Shown here: one piece after another, positions 25,898 through 34,412 of the stretch
Numbering within the stretch: the stretch's first letter is position 1
Layout of the letters: the number at the start of each line of letters is the position of its first letter
Assembly (NCBI GenBank): GCA_904420535.1
Contig: CAJFVQ010000061.1
Coordinates: 1 to 54,654, forward strand
Direction: 5' to 3'
Length of the DNA stretch: 54,654 nucleotides
DNA from: Candidatus Cryptoclostridium obscurum
GTDB lineage: Bacteria; Bacillota; Dehalobacteriia; UBA7702
Notes under the pieces: model-generated
What the model saw: only the letters and a program-made list of their open reading frames with translations
Databases searched by the model: none
Told to the model about the DNA's origin: nothing
Position numbers and translations under genes: made by a program

Positions 25898-27310
25898 TTA
25901 TACCTCCTCTCCGTAGCGAGTTACTTCAAAACGCTGTAACTTTACGGGACGAAAACGGTTGATTCCTGCTTTATGTTTTGCAACGCGAATCTGCATTTCT
26001 ACGGTATCGATATCTTCTAAATTGGGCAGGAGAACGCCGCGTTTTCCGCCGCCGCTGACAACGACACCGTAACGGTGGGGATCCAGAGCTTGTTCGGAAT
26101 CAATGTCTTCGATCGGCCCCAAAACATCGACGGTAACGGATAACTCTGCCAGTTCCCCACGGTGAATGGACGGGAAACGGTGATCTTTTGTCCCGGCGGA
26201 AACAGCGTTACTGATAATTTCTTCGGCCAAATTGGGATGGGTTGCCCTTAAAGTTCCGATACATCCTCTGAGATCTCCACGGTTCTTGAAACAGACAAAA
26301 GTGCCGCCGCGGTGCTCCAACCATTCTTTCGGGGTATCTTGGGGTGGTTCCATTTCTTTTCCCGTTTCCAGGTAATATCGCAGTGCTTGTCTCGCCAATT
26401 TCTGGGGAAAGCTCTCTCTTTCAACGGAATGGGACAGATTCGCTTCACAAATCTCGTTGTATCGTGCCAAAGCACTGGGAGCTTTTTCTTTTTCCCGAAT
26501 TTTAGCCACCATGTATCCTACACCGAAGGGACCTTCGTGGGATAATACTTCCGTAGTGAAATTGTATCCCTCCAAAGTACCCAAAAGAATGTCAAAAGCA
26601 TAAAGTCCGCATTGGGCTGCTTTTTCCGCCAAATGATTGTCAAAGTTTAAAAGACTGGCGGCATCGCCTTGGATCAGCAGAGTCTCTACGAGATCGTCGA
26701 ATTCCGGCCCCTGAGGGGCAAATCCGTAGGGCCCATCTTCCTTTAATTTATGGGAAAGATCACCGCTGGCGATCAAAACCACGCGGCAATCGCTGTGTTG
26801 CACGGCTTCCGTTATGGCCATGCCAAGGCGGTAGTGATCCGTATTGCTTCTGCCGGACAATGCTACGGGAACCAAACGGAAATCTTGGTAAAAGTGACAA
26901 ATAAAGTACATGGGGACGATGATGCCATGATCTAAGTCGTAATCCATGTTTTGCCGCAGCAGGATTTTGTGTTCCATAGAGCCTGCGGGAATACCGTTGG
27001 CTTTGGCGTTTTCCGCGATGGCGCGGGCCAATGCTACATGATTGTCAAAACCCAATAAAATATTTTTTTTGCCGAATTGAGACATATCGCCGCTGATTCT
27101 GGGTTGATCCGAGATAAAAAAGTAATCCCTGAAAAATTGTGCGTGGGGGCTGATGATAATGATGGTATCAGGCTTTTTTTCGGCGATCTCTCTCGCCACA
27201 GATGCAAAGGCTTCGGCGGTTTTTTTTGCTTCTTTGATCTGTTTTTTGCCGATTTCCGGGATGAGAACCGGCGGGTGAGGCAGAATATACCTGCCAATAA
27301 TTGTGCCCAT
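25898..27310 (-). CDS. AmmeMemoRadiSam proteins B and A fused (MEMO1-like + AMMECR1-like)
   Basis: A 470-residue two-domain protein. Residues about 1-265 are MEMO-like (AmrB; class III dioxygenase fold): RYILPHPPVLIPEIGK, IIIISPHAQFFRDYF, DYDLDHGIIVPMYF and VVLIASGDLSHKL carry the His/Asp positions of the ancestral metal site. Residues about 300-470 are AMMECR1-like (AmrA): GGTFVCFKNRGDLRGCIGTL, ISNAVSAGTKDHRFP and GKRGVLLPNLEDIDT. The ATG at 27310 follows AAAGGAG; the in-frame upstream ATGs lack a site and overlap the end of the preceding gene. AmrS begins 3 bases downstream. The biochemical role is unsolved; the strict linkage with a radical SAM enzyme suggests a shared modification pathway. 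Confidence 0.92.
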   Translation of the reverse strand: MGTIIGRYILPHPPVLIPEIGKKQIKEAKKTAEAFASVAREIAEKKPDTIIIISPHAQFFRDYFFISDQPRISGDMSQFGKKNILLGFDNHVALARAIAENAKANGIPAGSMEHKILLRQNMDYDLDHGIIVPMYFICHFYQDFRLVPVALSGRSNTDHYRLGMAITEAVQHSDCRVVLIASGDLSHKLKEDGPYGFAPQGPEFDDLVETLLIQGDAASLLNFDNHLAEKAAQCGLYAFDILLGTLEGYNFTTEVLSHEGPFGVGYMVAKIREKEKAPSALARYNEICEANLSHSVERESFPQKLARQALRYYLETGKEMEPPQDTPKEWLEHRGGTFVCFKNRGDLRGCIGTLRATHPNLAEEIISNAVSAGTKDHRFPSIHRGELAELSVTVDVLGPIEDIDSEQALDPHRYGVVVSGGGKRGVLLPNLEDIDTVEMQIRVAKHKAGINRFRPVKLQRFEVTRYGEEV

Positions 27311-27357
27311 GGGATTCTCCTTTTCTATAGAGTACGATGATACTTTGTGAGGGTCCA

Positions 27358-27744
27358 TCATGATAATGGGAATTGATGGGGCATCGGCTCATGGTAAATG
27401 AGTTGATATAGGTCCTTGAGACCGTCCATAATCTCTTGCCGTGTCCATCCTGCGTTTTCTAGTTCTTCCGGAGGCATTTCCGCTAGAAATTGATAGAATT
27501 CCAATCCGATCTCAAAATTTTCCACCAAAGGATAGTTTTCTACACAGCGGAACAAAAGATCCTCTGCTTCGTCGATTTGGCCCTGGTTTGCCATACCCTT
27601 TAAAATTTCCGGCAGGATCTCATCATTCCCCAGAGAATTGGTGGGACGGGGAATTTCTGCCTCGGCTTTTTTGCGGTGAAAGGATTGGAGTCCGTTGGCA
27701 AATTCCCATATCATACGCAGTAGCCAGTCTTGACTGGGATCCAT
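27358..27744 (-). CDS. DUF6483-like small protein
   Basis: A 128-residue soluble, mostly helical acidic protein. The N-terminus (WLLRMIWEFANGLQSF) and helical repeats resembling a short TPR (QGQIDEAEDLLFRCVENYPLVENFEIGLEFYQFLAEM) suggest the DUF6483 family; I recognise it by pattern only. AAAGGATG precedes the ATG. It ends 47 bases before the AmrB-AmrA fusion on the same strand, so it may be the first gene of a four-gene amr transcript. Function unknown. Confidence 0.65.
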   Translation of the reverse strand: MDPSQDWLLRMIWEFANGLQSFHRKKAEAEIPRPTNSLGNDEILPEILKGMANQGQIDEAEDLLFRCVENYPLVENFEIGLEFYQFLAEMPPEELENAGWTRQEIMDGLKDLYQLIYHEPMPHQFPLS

Positions 27745-27907
27745 AAAATCACATCCTTTTTATTATTATAACACACCGTGCCGATGGAGAAAAATTTTTT
27801 TTTATAATCACTGCGGTTAGGATTAGCAGATTCTCCTGGATTGTCTGTTCTGTGGAAATTGTTATGGCAACGTGACTCGGGCTGTATTGAACCTCCTCGA
27901 AACGAAA

Positions 27908-27949
27908 ATTCCCACAAAAGCTTTTCTTATCAAAAGTTTTTGTGGGAAT
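27908..27949 (-). terminator. Terminator after the TIM-barrel isomerase gene
   Basis: ATTCCCACAAAA (27908-27919) pairs with TTTTTGTGGGAAT (27937-27949), with additional inner AAAG/CTTT pairing. On the minus strand it follows the stop codon by about 15 bases and is trailed by a T-rich stretch. Confidence 0.75.
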
Positions 27950-27965
27950 CAAAGGGTTCTAACAC

Positions 27966-28745
27966 TTATTCATAGGGCAAATCGATGAGATGGTTTAATT
28001 TTTCGTAAGCAGCTGCCAAAAACTGCGTCTCTTCCGGATAAAGCTGCTTATTAGCGATGACTTCCAACGTATAGGGGATCTCTTTCTTTCTTAACAACGG
28101 CATTACTTTGGTAAAATCGATCACTCCATCGAAGGGCAGCCAGTGGCGGTCTTGAATCCCGTCGTTATCGGAAAGATGGTATGCGCTAAGCAAGTGGTGA
28201 TACTTCTCCGCCAAATAGAACTGATCTCTGAGATTAGCATGGGAGGTGTCAAAACAGAATCCCAGCTCTTTTACGGGAAATTCCTGCCAAACGGCTTCCA
28301 GATAATCGCTGCGCCAGGTGTTCTCTAGCGAAAGAACCGTATGATTAGCTTCTGCCACAGGGATCAATTCTTCCACACTTTTCAGCAGATTTTTGTTGGG
28401 AGCGGGGACGTCGCCCCGTTCGCAGAGGTGTACCACCAAATTGTGAAGGTCATAATCGGCAATTTCTTCAATGGTTCGTTTGATGGGTTCTACATGCTTT
28501 CTCCGCAGCTTCTCGTCGTCACACCACATAAGATTGTCTTCACTGCCTGCCATATGGATGTTAAAAATTTCAAGTCCGGCTTCTTTGACACGGCCGGGCA
28601 TATCGTGGCGGGATATGGGCCATTGGCCTTCTTCATCCTCCCACCAGAGCATCAAACCGTCGAATCCCGCGGCTTTGATGTTTTCGATGCGTTGTTGGAA
28701 TTCATTGTAAAAACCATACCAACTGAAAATTCCTGTTTTTCTCAC
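27966..28745 (-). CDS. Sugar phosphate isomerase/epimerase family TIM-barrel protein
   Basis: A 259-residue member of the xylose isomerase-like/AP endonuclease 2 TIM-barrel superfamily. Visible metal-binding strands include SLENTWRSDYLEAVW (Glu), LGFCFDTSHANLRDQF (Asp, His), LSAYHLSDNDGIQDRHWLPFDGVIDF (His, Asp) and YTLEVIANKQLYPE (Glu). The substrate is unknown; such proteins act on keto sugars or inositol-type compounds. It starts at GTG with AAAGGA upstream. An EamA transporter on the same strand lies 55 bases upstream, so the pair may take up and process one metabolite. Confidence 0.85.
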   Translation of the reverse strand: MRKTGIFSWYGFYNEFQQRIENIKAAGFDGLMLWWEDEEGQWPISRHDMPGRVKEAGLEIFNIHMAGSEDNLMWCDDEKLRRKHVEPIKRTIEEIADYDLHNLVVHLCERGDVPAPNKNLLKSVEELIPVAEANHTVLSLENTWRSDYLEAVWQEFPVKELGFCFDTSHANLRDQFYLAEKYHHLLSAYHLSDNDGIQDRHWLPFDGVIDFTKVMPLLRKKEIPYTLEVIANKQLYPEETQFLAAAYEKLNHLIDLPYE

Positions 28746-28800
28746 GGTCGTTCCTTTCTTGCCACTTATGATCGAGCCGCGGTGATCGGTCGCGACTCCA

Positions 28801-29727
28801 TCATTCTACGGCATGTGTTATTGTTTCTTCGGTGCCTTTTAATTCCAACCAAATGACTGATGCCAACACGATCACACCGCCGATCAGCAACTTGATGGTA
28901 AAATCTTCCATACCAAACAGAATGGAGAATACGACGCCGAAAAGGGATTCAAAAGAAAGTAAAACGGCGCTGGTCGAAGTCGGCGTACATTTTTGGCCGA
29001 AGGTCTGTAAAAACAGGCAAAGTGCCGAGGGGAACGCCGCTAGGTAGACAAGGACCAAAAATCCGGGATTCCACTGGGCGCCGCTGGTATCTCCCCCTTC
29101 AACGAGGAGAAATGTGATTGCCGATAATACTCCCACTGTCAAGAGCTGCATGAAGGTAAGCAGTAATGGATTTTTTCCTTCGGCAGTAACACCCAGATAG
29201 GCGATGTGGCAGGCAAATCCGAAGGCGCAAATCAACGTGAGGAAATCACCAAATCCAAATCCGAGGCCTTGAGGGGTCCAGGTCAGGATCACAATTCCTA
29301 CAAAACAAAGTCCCAAGGCGGCAAAAACACGTTTGGCCGGTTTGCGTCGGAAGGCCAGCCAGCAGATGAAGGGAACCATTAATAAATTGGTTGCTGTGAT
29401 AATGGCATTATTGGAAATGCCGGTAAATTGCAACCCCGCCGTTTGTAGATAAAATCCCAAAAAATACCAGAAACCGGCAATACAGCCTGTTTTGATTTCT
29501 ACTTTGGTAATTTTGGTAATATTTCTATTGATTACAATGAGAAGAATCAAAGCTCCCATGGAAAAGCGCATCATATTGATAAACCCCGGACTGAAGCCGT
29601 AGTCTAATGCCTTATCTACCATGAGAAAGCCGCTACCCCAAATTACTGCGGTGGTTAATAATGCAATTTCTCCTTTAAAACTTTTTCTCTCTTTTTCCAT
29701 CATGTTCCTGTTTTGGATTGCGTTCAT
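28801..29727 (-). CDS. DMT-superfamily (EamA) transporter
   Basis: A 308-residue integral membrane protein with about ten helices and two EamA repeats (EIALLTTAVIWGSGFLMVDKAL...; FGDFLTLICAFGFACHIAYLGV...). The C-terminus is basic/acidic and cytoplasmic. This family exports or imports small metabolites such as amino acids or nucleotide precursors; specificity cannot be read from sequence. The start at 29727 has AAGG a few bases upstream; alternatives are the paired ATGs at codons 9-10. It precedes a TIM-barrel isomerase on the same strand. Confidence 0.88.
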   Translation of the reverse strand: MNAIQNRNMMEKERKSFKGEIALLTTAVIWGSGFLMVDKALDYGFSPGFINMMRFSMGALILLIVINRNITKITKVEIKTGCIAGFWYFLGFYLQTAGLQFTGISNNAIITATNLLMVPFICWLAFRRKPAKRVFAALGLCFVGIVILTWTPQGLGFGFGDFLTLICAFGFACHIAYLGVTAEGKNPLLLTFMQLLTVGVLSAITFLLVEGGDTSGAQWNPGFLVLVYLAAFPSALCLFLQTFGQKCTPTSTSAVLLSFESLFGVVFSILFGMEDFTIKLLIGGVIVLASVIWLELKGTEETITHAVE

Positions 29728-29876
29728 TCAATCCTTAATTCTCCTTAAAAATTCATTCGTGGCTGATTATAGCATAAAGACGCAGGAAAAAAAAGTAAAC
29801 TTGTTGAATTTTTCCAATGAAATAAGGGGATGATTTTATCAAGTAACGAAAGAAAAATGAATTTTTGATTCACTTC

Positions 29877-29903
29877 TTTACAAAAAAAACTATTTGCTAT
29901 AAT
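29877..29903 (+). promoter_or_regulatory. Extended -10 promoter of pncB
   Basis: TTTACA (29877-29882) and TATAAT (29898-29903) with a short 15-base spacer, compensated by an extended -10 (TGC before TATAAT). About 55 bases before the pncB start. Confidence 0.6.
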
Positions 29904-29959
29904 ATATAAAGAAAACAAATGCTGCTGTACGGTTTTGGTCGCAATAAGGAGAAAATCAA

Positions 29960-31408
29960 ATGGAAAATAAGATGAATTATACGTTACTCTGCGATTTTTA
30001 TGAATTAACGATGGCCAACGGTTATTTCCAAAATGGATGGCAAAATAAAATGACATATTTTGACGTGTTTTTTCGCAAAGTGCCCGACAGCGGCGGCTTT
30101 GCCATTGCCGCCGGTTTGGAGCAGGTGATCGAATATATCAAAGATCTAACGTTTACGGAAGAAGATATTAAATTTCTGCGGTCCAAAAAAATTTTTTCCG
30201 AAGATTTTCTGGAATATCTTCACTCTTTCCGTTTTACGGGGGATATTTATGCCATTCCCGAGGGTACGCCCATCTTTCCCAATGAACCAATCATGACGGT
30301 ACGTGCCCCCGCAATAGAAGCCCAATTTATGGAAACTTTTATTCTGTTGACCCTCAATCATCAGAGCCTCATCGCCACCAAAGCCAACCGTATCTGCTAC
30401 GCCGCTGATGGACGTCCCGTTACGGAATTTGGTTCCCGTCGGGCCCAAGGCGCTTCCGGCGCAATTCTTGGAGCCCGTGCCGCCTGTATTGGCGGATGTG
30501 TCGGAACTGCCTGTACCATTTCGGATCTGCTTTACGGTACTCCTGCCGGAGGAACCATGGCACATTCCTGGGTGCAGATGTTCGATGATGAACTGGAGGC
30601 TTTTCGTTCCTATTGTAAAACATATCCTCATAAACCCACGTTATTGGTGGACACCTATAACGTGGTAAAAAGTGGCGTGCCCAATGCCATCAAAGTTTTT
30701 CAAGAGGAAGGCATTGCCGACGGCGCCATCCGCATTGATTCCGGCGATATTACCTATTTGACGAAAAAGGCTCGTAAAATGTTGGATGAAGCCGGTTTGA
30801 CCGATTGTAAAATTGTTGTATCCAATGCTTTGGATGAATATTTGATTCGAGATCTTTTAATGCAAGGCGCAAAGATCGACGCCTTTGGTGTCGGGGAACG
30901 TCTCATCACTGCCAGAAGTGAACCGGTTTTTGGTTGTGTCTATAAGTTGGCTGCTGTGGAAGATGGAGAAGGGCATATTATTCCCAAGATTAAGGTCAGT
31001 GAAAACGCTGTGAAAATTACCACACCTCATTTTAAAAAAGTATACCGCATTTTTGACAATGCCACCGGCAAGGCCCAGGCCGATTACATTACTGTATATG
31101 ACGAGGTAATTGACGAGTCTTTGCCTTTGACCCTTTTTGATCCCAATCATCCTTGGAAGAAGAAAACTTTTACCGATTATACGGCAAAAGAATTAATGAT
31201 TCCTGTTTTCAAAAATGGTGTATGTGTTTACGATTCTCCTTCTGTAGATGAGATTCGCAGCTATTGCAAATCCCAGATTGATCTTCTGTGGGATGAATTG
31301 AAGCGTTTTGAATATCCTCATCAGCATTATGTCGATTTATCAGATAAACTATGGAATATTAAAAATGACTTGATACGGAATAATTTTGGCCAGTATCAGG
31401 AAAACTGA
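29960..31408 (+). CDS. pncB: Nicotinate phosphoribosyltransferase
   Basis: NAD salvage: nicotinate plus PRPP to nicotinate mononucleotide. It has 482 residues. Motifs of the family are present: CDFYELTMANGYF near the N-terminus, the phosphate/substrate region EFGSRRAQGASGAILGARAACIGG, GTMAHSWVQMFDDE with the catalytic His, and LLVDTYNV..GAIRIDSGDI..KIVVSNALDEY. The ATG follows AAGGAGAAA. It is monocistronic, with a promoter upstream and a terminator downstream. Confidence 0.95.
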   Translation: MENKMNYTLLCDFYELTMANGYFQNGWQNKMTYFDVFFRKVPDSGGFAIAAGLEQVIEYIKDLTFTEEDIKFLRSKKIFSEDFLEYLHSFRFTGDIYAIPEGTPIFPNEPIMTVRAPAIEAQFMETFILLTLNHQSLIATKANRICYAADGRPVTEFGSRRAQGASGAILGARAACIGGCVGTACTISDLLYGTPAGGTMAHSWVQMFDDELEAFRSYCKTYPHKPTLLVDTYNVVKSGVPNAIKVFQEEGIADGAIRIDSGDITYLTKKARKMLDEAGLTDCKIVVSNALDEYLIRDLLMQGAKIDAFGVGERLITARSEPVFGCVYKLAAVEDGEGHIIPKIKVSENAVKITTPHFKKVYRIFDNATGKAQADYITVYDEVIDESLPLTLFDPNHPWKKKTFTDYTAKELMIPVFKNGVCVYDSPSVDEIRSYCKSQIDLLWDELKRFEYPHQHYVDLSDKLWNIKNDLIRNNFGQYQEN

Positions 31409-31460
31409 GTCAACGGATACTTTTTTCGTTCGATACCCTTTTTAAAAATTTAGGGATTTA

Positions 31461-31495
31461 AAAGAAGGACGCTTCATAAAAGCGTCCTTCTTTCA
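31461..31495. terminator. Bidirectional terminator between pncB and spoIIR
   Basis: A 14-bp stem, AAAGAAGGACGCTT (31461-31474) with AAGCGTCCTTCTTT (31480-31493), loop CATAA. It lies between the convergent ends of pncB and spoIIR. Confidence 0.9.
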
Positions 31496-31510
31496 GTATA
31501 TTGTATAAAA

Positions 31511-32116
31511 TTATTGGATCAGCATTTCCAAAATTTTTGAACGAAACTCTACTTTTTGTAGTGACCCTTCCGTAGGGATTACGGAATTGTTTTGTCCACT
31601 ATTGTCCTTTGGATCCATGGTGCGGATTTCTGCGACTGCCATGTCATCGGTAATATCCACAAAGCAAAGAGGGGGAAACAGTACACACCACCAGTTTTTT
31701 CCTTTTCCTTCTCCAAGGATAATGCGTTGCGCATGGTAGGTCCCTGCGGATAAGGTCACGCCTCCATAAGATTTCGTGGGAAATTCCGCGTCTCCTAATA
31801 TGGTTTCTGCGCCATAATCATATCCTTCTTCGGCTAAGACATTTTCTGCCACGGCTTTGATCTCCTCTTGATGCTGTGCCAAATAATCATTGGCAGCTTC
31901 CTCGTCGGTGCATTGTGCCAAAGCCGGAGACAGCTCTGCTAAAACAGCGTCGCGGACTTTTCCCTTGACTTGCTGATCTTCATAGCTGTCACTGTTGGCC
32001 ACCACATGAAAACGGATCAATGAAGTGTTTTCTGCCATCTCTGTTTTTTCGTTTGTCAAATAAAGCATCCCCGCTACAGAAAGGCATAATACGACAAGAA
32101 TTATGATTTTTTTCAT
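31511..32116 (-). CDS. spoIIR: SpoIIR, signal for pro-sigma-E activation
   Basis: A protein secreted from the forespore that triggers SpoIIGA to process pro-sigma-E in the mother cell. It has 201 residues. An N-terminal signal/anchor (MKKIIILVVLCLSVAGMLYL) is followed by the family core: LIRFHVVANSDSYEDQQVKGKVRDAVL, FPTKSYGGVTLSAGTYHAQRIILGEGKGKNWWCVLFPPLCFVD. The ATG follows GGGAG. It lies 15 bases after sigG on the same strand, so the two are cotranscribed. In Bacillus spoIIR is under sigma-F, which matches the promoter type seen before sigG. Confidence 0.95.
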   Translation of the reverse strand: MKKIIILVVLCLSVAGMLYLTNEKTEMAENTSLIRFHVVANSDSYEDQQVKGKVRDAVLAELSPALAQCTDEEAANDYLAQHQEEIKAVAENVLAEEGYDYGAETILGDAEFPTKSYGGVTLSAGTYHAQRIILGEGKGKNWWCVLFPPLCFVDITDDMAVAEIRTMDPKDNSGQNNSVIPTEGSLQKVEFRSKILEMLIQ

Positions 32117-32131
32117 AAAGTATTCTCCCTT

Positions 32132-32905
32132 TTAAAAATGTTTCCGCAGATTTTGCAATGCTGTTTTTTCCAATCTTGAGACTTGAGCCTGAGATATTCC
32201 AATTTCCGATGCGACCTCCATTTGTGTGCGTCCTTGAAAAAACCTGAGGTCGATAATTTTCTTTTCTCGGGGCGTAATCTTTTTCATTGCTTCACTGATG
32301 GCAACATGTTCCAGCCAGAGGCTATCATTATTCTTTTCATCTCCGATTTGATCCATAACAAGCAAAGGATCGCCGCCGTCATGATAAATGGGTTCGTAAA
32401 GGGAAATGGGGTCCTGAATGGCGTCCATGGCGTACACCACCGTTTCTTGGGGAAGATCCAATTCTTTTGCAATTTCTTGTATGGTAGGTTCCCGATCCAT
32501 GTTGGCGATGAGTTTTTCCTTGGCTTGCAATGCTTTGTATGCAATATCGCGGAGAGAGCGGCTAACGCGAAGTGCGTTGTTGTCTCTGAGATAGCGGCGT
32601 ATTTCCCCGATGATCATGGGAACTGCATAGGTAGAAAAACGTACGTTTTGACTTAAATCAAAATTATCCGTAGCCTTCATTAGGCCAATGCACCCTACTT
32701 GGAATAGATCGTCGAGATTTTCTCCTCGACTTGTAAAACGTTGGATCACACTGAGAACCAAGCGGAGATTTCCGCTGATAATTTCTTCCCTGGCATTTTT
32801 ATCCCCATTTTGCATTTTAACAAAAAGCTCTCGCATTACTTTATTGGTCAATACTGGTAATTTGGATGTGTCCACGCCACATAAGTCTACTTTTCTCTGA
32901 TTCAT
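32132..32905 (-). CDS. sigG: RNA polymerase sporulation sigma factor G
   Basis: The late forespore sigma factor, 257 residues (about 260 in Bacillus). The N-terminal segment VDLCGVDTSKLPVL, conserved in sigma-G and involved in anti-sigma control, is present, followed by region 2 (NLRLVLSVIQRF..DDLFQVGCIGLMKATDNFDLS..RFSTYAVPMIIGEIRRYLRDNN), region 3 (SRSLRDIAYKAL) and region 4 (REKKIIDLRFFQGRTQMEVASEIGISQAQVSRLEK). The ATG at 32905 follows GGGAGGG; upstream in-frame codons overlap the promoter. It is placed next to spoIIR, not behind spoIIGA-sigE as in Bacillus. Confidence 0.97.
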   Translation of the reverse strand: MNQRKVDLCGVDTSKLPVLTNKVMRELFVKMQNGDKNAREEIISGNLRLVLSVIQRFTSRGENLDDLFQVGCIGLMKATDNFDLSQNVRFSTYAVPMIIGEIRRYLRDNNALRVSRSLRDIAYKALQAKEKLIANMDREPTIQEIAKELDLPQETVVYAMDAIQDPISLYEPIYHDGGDPLLVMDQIGDEKNNDSLWLEHVAISEAMKKITPREKKIIDLRFFQGRTQMEVASEIGISQAQVSRLEKTALQNLRKHF

Positions 32906-32934
32906 GTTTTCCCTCCCATGGAATTCTCTGTCTT

Positions 32935-32964
32935 TAATATGGTTTGGGGGACTTTTCTTTATGC
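32935..32964 (-). promoter_or_regulatory. Forespore (sigma-F/sigma-G-type) promoter of sigG-spoIIR
   Basis: On the minus strand GCATA (32964-32960), 18 bases, CATATTA (32941-32935). This is one mismatch from the sigma-G consensus GMATR-N17/18-CATNMTA, and the -35 also fits sigma-F. It ends 30 bases before the sigG start. Confidence 0.6.
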
Positions 32965-33033
32965 TGGCAGATTCGGGCAAATAATGTCGCAAAGGAGGGA
33001 GATAAGAACAGTGTTTTGCTGTTTGTGTTGGTC

Positions 33034-33078
33034 AAAATAAAAAGAGAGAGTTCGTACAACTGTACAAACTCTCTCTTG
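33034..33078 (-). terminator. Terminator before sigG
   Basis: AAGAGAGAGTT (near 33042-33052) pairs with AAACTCTCTCTT (near 33066-33077), with inner GTACA/TGTAC pairing. On the minus strand it is followed by TTTTTATTTT. It ends transcription of the dehydrogenase remnant before sigG. Confidence 0.85.
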
Positions 33079-33147
33079 GATTGATTTTTATGGCGATTAT
33101 TTTATCGGATCTACAGAATCTCGGAAAGAACATGAAAAATTGAGCAC

Positions 33148-33504
33148 TTATTTTCCTGCGGGAAAATCGGTGGAAGCTGCTAATTCGGTTTGGGTCTCAT
33201 AATTTACAATACGTTCTTTCAATCATCCCAAAGTGGCGGCCAATACCTGGGAACCAAGTACCATTCGCAGGGGAGCCGGTTCAATCTCGACACTTTCAAT
33301 GATGCGTTGTGCCATGCGTACCGGATCTCCGGGAGCCAGTCCTTTGGAAATGTCTAGCATATTTAGAAATCCATGGCAGGATTCGTATTCCGGCATCAGT
33401 TGGGCCACTTTGTCGCTGCCATAAGTCATCTTCTTATCTGGAACGTCGATTGTGATTTTAGTCTGGCAAAAAGATGTAAATAAATCGAATAAGACCTTGA
33501 TCAT
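33148..33504 (-). pseudogene. C-terminal remnant of a short-chain dehydrogenase/reductase with in-frame TGA
   Basis: On the minus strand a frame from 33504 reads ...MPEYESCHGFLNMLD..GLAPGDPVRMAQRIIESVE.EPAPLRMVLGSQVLAATLG, hits TGA at 33225-33223, then continues in the same frame as LKERIVNYETQTELAASTDFPAGK to a TAA at 33148. The part after the TGA is the usual C-terminal tail of SDR oxidoreductases, so the TGA interrupts a once-continuous gene. The Rossmann GxxxGxG and YxxxK motifs are absent because the N-terminal two thirds are gone. About 118 codons remain of a roughly 280-codon gene. The first 50 codons match the family poorly. Confidence 0.8.
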
Positions 33505-33513
33505 ACTGTTTTG

Positions 33514-33541
33514 GTTATATCGTGTATATTTTGTTATATCG
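33514..33541. repeat. Direct repeat GTTATATCG, two copies 19 bases apart
   Basis: Exact copies at 33514-33522 and 33533-33541, just upstream (minus strand) of the dehydrogenase remnant. They could be an old operator of that gene. Confidence 0.6.
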
Positions 33542-33604
33542 GATTTACCTTAGGATATACAGGGTGTAGATTGAAAAGATAATAAGATTTATGATCAAAA
33601 AATG

Positions 33605-33644
33605 AAAGACTCTATGGGAATCATAGCTTTCCCATAGAGTCTTT
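33605..33644 (-). terminator. Terminator after upp
   Basis: A perfect 16-bp stem (33605-33620 with 33629-33644). On the minus strand it is followed by CATTTTTTG. It lies about 120 bases past the upp stop and ends the uraA-upp transcript. Confidence 0.8.
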
Positions 33645-33767
33645 TATGTTTCTTTTGCTTTCTATCAAATTATTTGATCAATACTTTCCTATTGTTTTCT
33701 AATTGTTTGAGGGATACTCCGTAATTTTATGAATAAGCATTTATGAAAGCATTGGTTTTAGAGAGTT

Positions 33768-34397
33768 TTACAGGGTACCGAAAAGACGGTCGCCGGCATC
33801 TCCCAATCCAGGGAGAATATATCCCTTTTCATTCAGTTTCTCATCAAGACAGGCAATGTATACTTCTACATCGGGATGAGCTTCTGTCAGGACTTTAACA
33901 CCTTCGGGAGCCGCAATCAAACAAACGAATTTAATATTATTTGCTCCCCGCTGTTTGATGAAATCTATGGCCGCTGCTGCGCTGCCTCCCGTCGCCAACA
34001 TGGGATCAACGACAATTACTTGGCGTTCTGTGATATCCGGAGGCATTTTACAATAGTATTCCACCGGCTTCAAGGTTTCGTGATCGCGATAGAGGCCGAT
34101 ATGCCCCACAGTGGCGGAAGGAATTAAATCTAAGATGCCGTCCACCATGCCGAGACCCGCTCGAAGTATGGGGATAATTGTGATTTTTTTTGCGATGGTT
34201 TTTCCTTGAGCTTCCATCAGAGGAGTTTCCACTGTAAAGTCACGTAATGGCAGATCTTTGGTTGCTTCATAACCCATAAGCAGTGCGATCTCATAGACCA
34301 AATGACGGAAATCTTTGACGCAGGTATCTTTTGACCGCAGCATAGTAATTTTGTGGGCGATGAGAGGGTGTTCCATGAGATGGACCTTGTGATTCAT
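33768..34397 (-). CDS. upp: Uracil phosphoribosyltransferase
   Basis: Pyrimidine salvage: uracil plus PRPP to UMP. It has 209 residues, exactly the usual length. Motifs include [20 protein letters not shown], the PRPP loop [20 protein letters not shown], and the uracil-binding C-terminus [16 protein letters not shown]. The ATG at 34397 has GGAGG 8 bases upstream; a GTG three codons earlier is less likely. It follows uraA by 15 bases, so transporter and enzyme work as an uptake-salvage unit. Confidence 0.97.
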   Translation of the reverse strand: MNHKVHLMEHPLIAHKITMLRSKDTCVKDFRHLVYEIALLMGYEATKDLPLRDFTVETPLMEAQGKTIAKKITIIPILRAGLGMVDGILDLIPSATVGHIGLYRDHETLKPVEYYCKMPPDITERQVIVVDPMLATGGSAAAAIDFIKQRGANNIKFVCLIAAPEGVKVLTEAHPDVEVYIACLDEKLNEKGYILPGLGDAGDRLFGTL

Positions 34398-34412
34398 TGA
34401 TGACACCTCCGA

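Noticed and set aside
30146-30631. 161-codon minus-strand frame
   Set aside because: Antisense to pncB.
33223-33225. In-frame TGA as a selenocysteine codon
   Set aside because: The position is in the variable tail of an already truncated dehydrogenase, and no insertion hairpin or catalytic role is apparent; a nonsense mutation is simpler.
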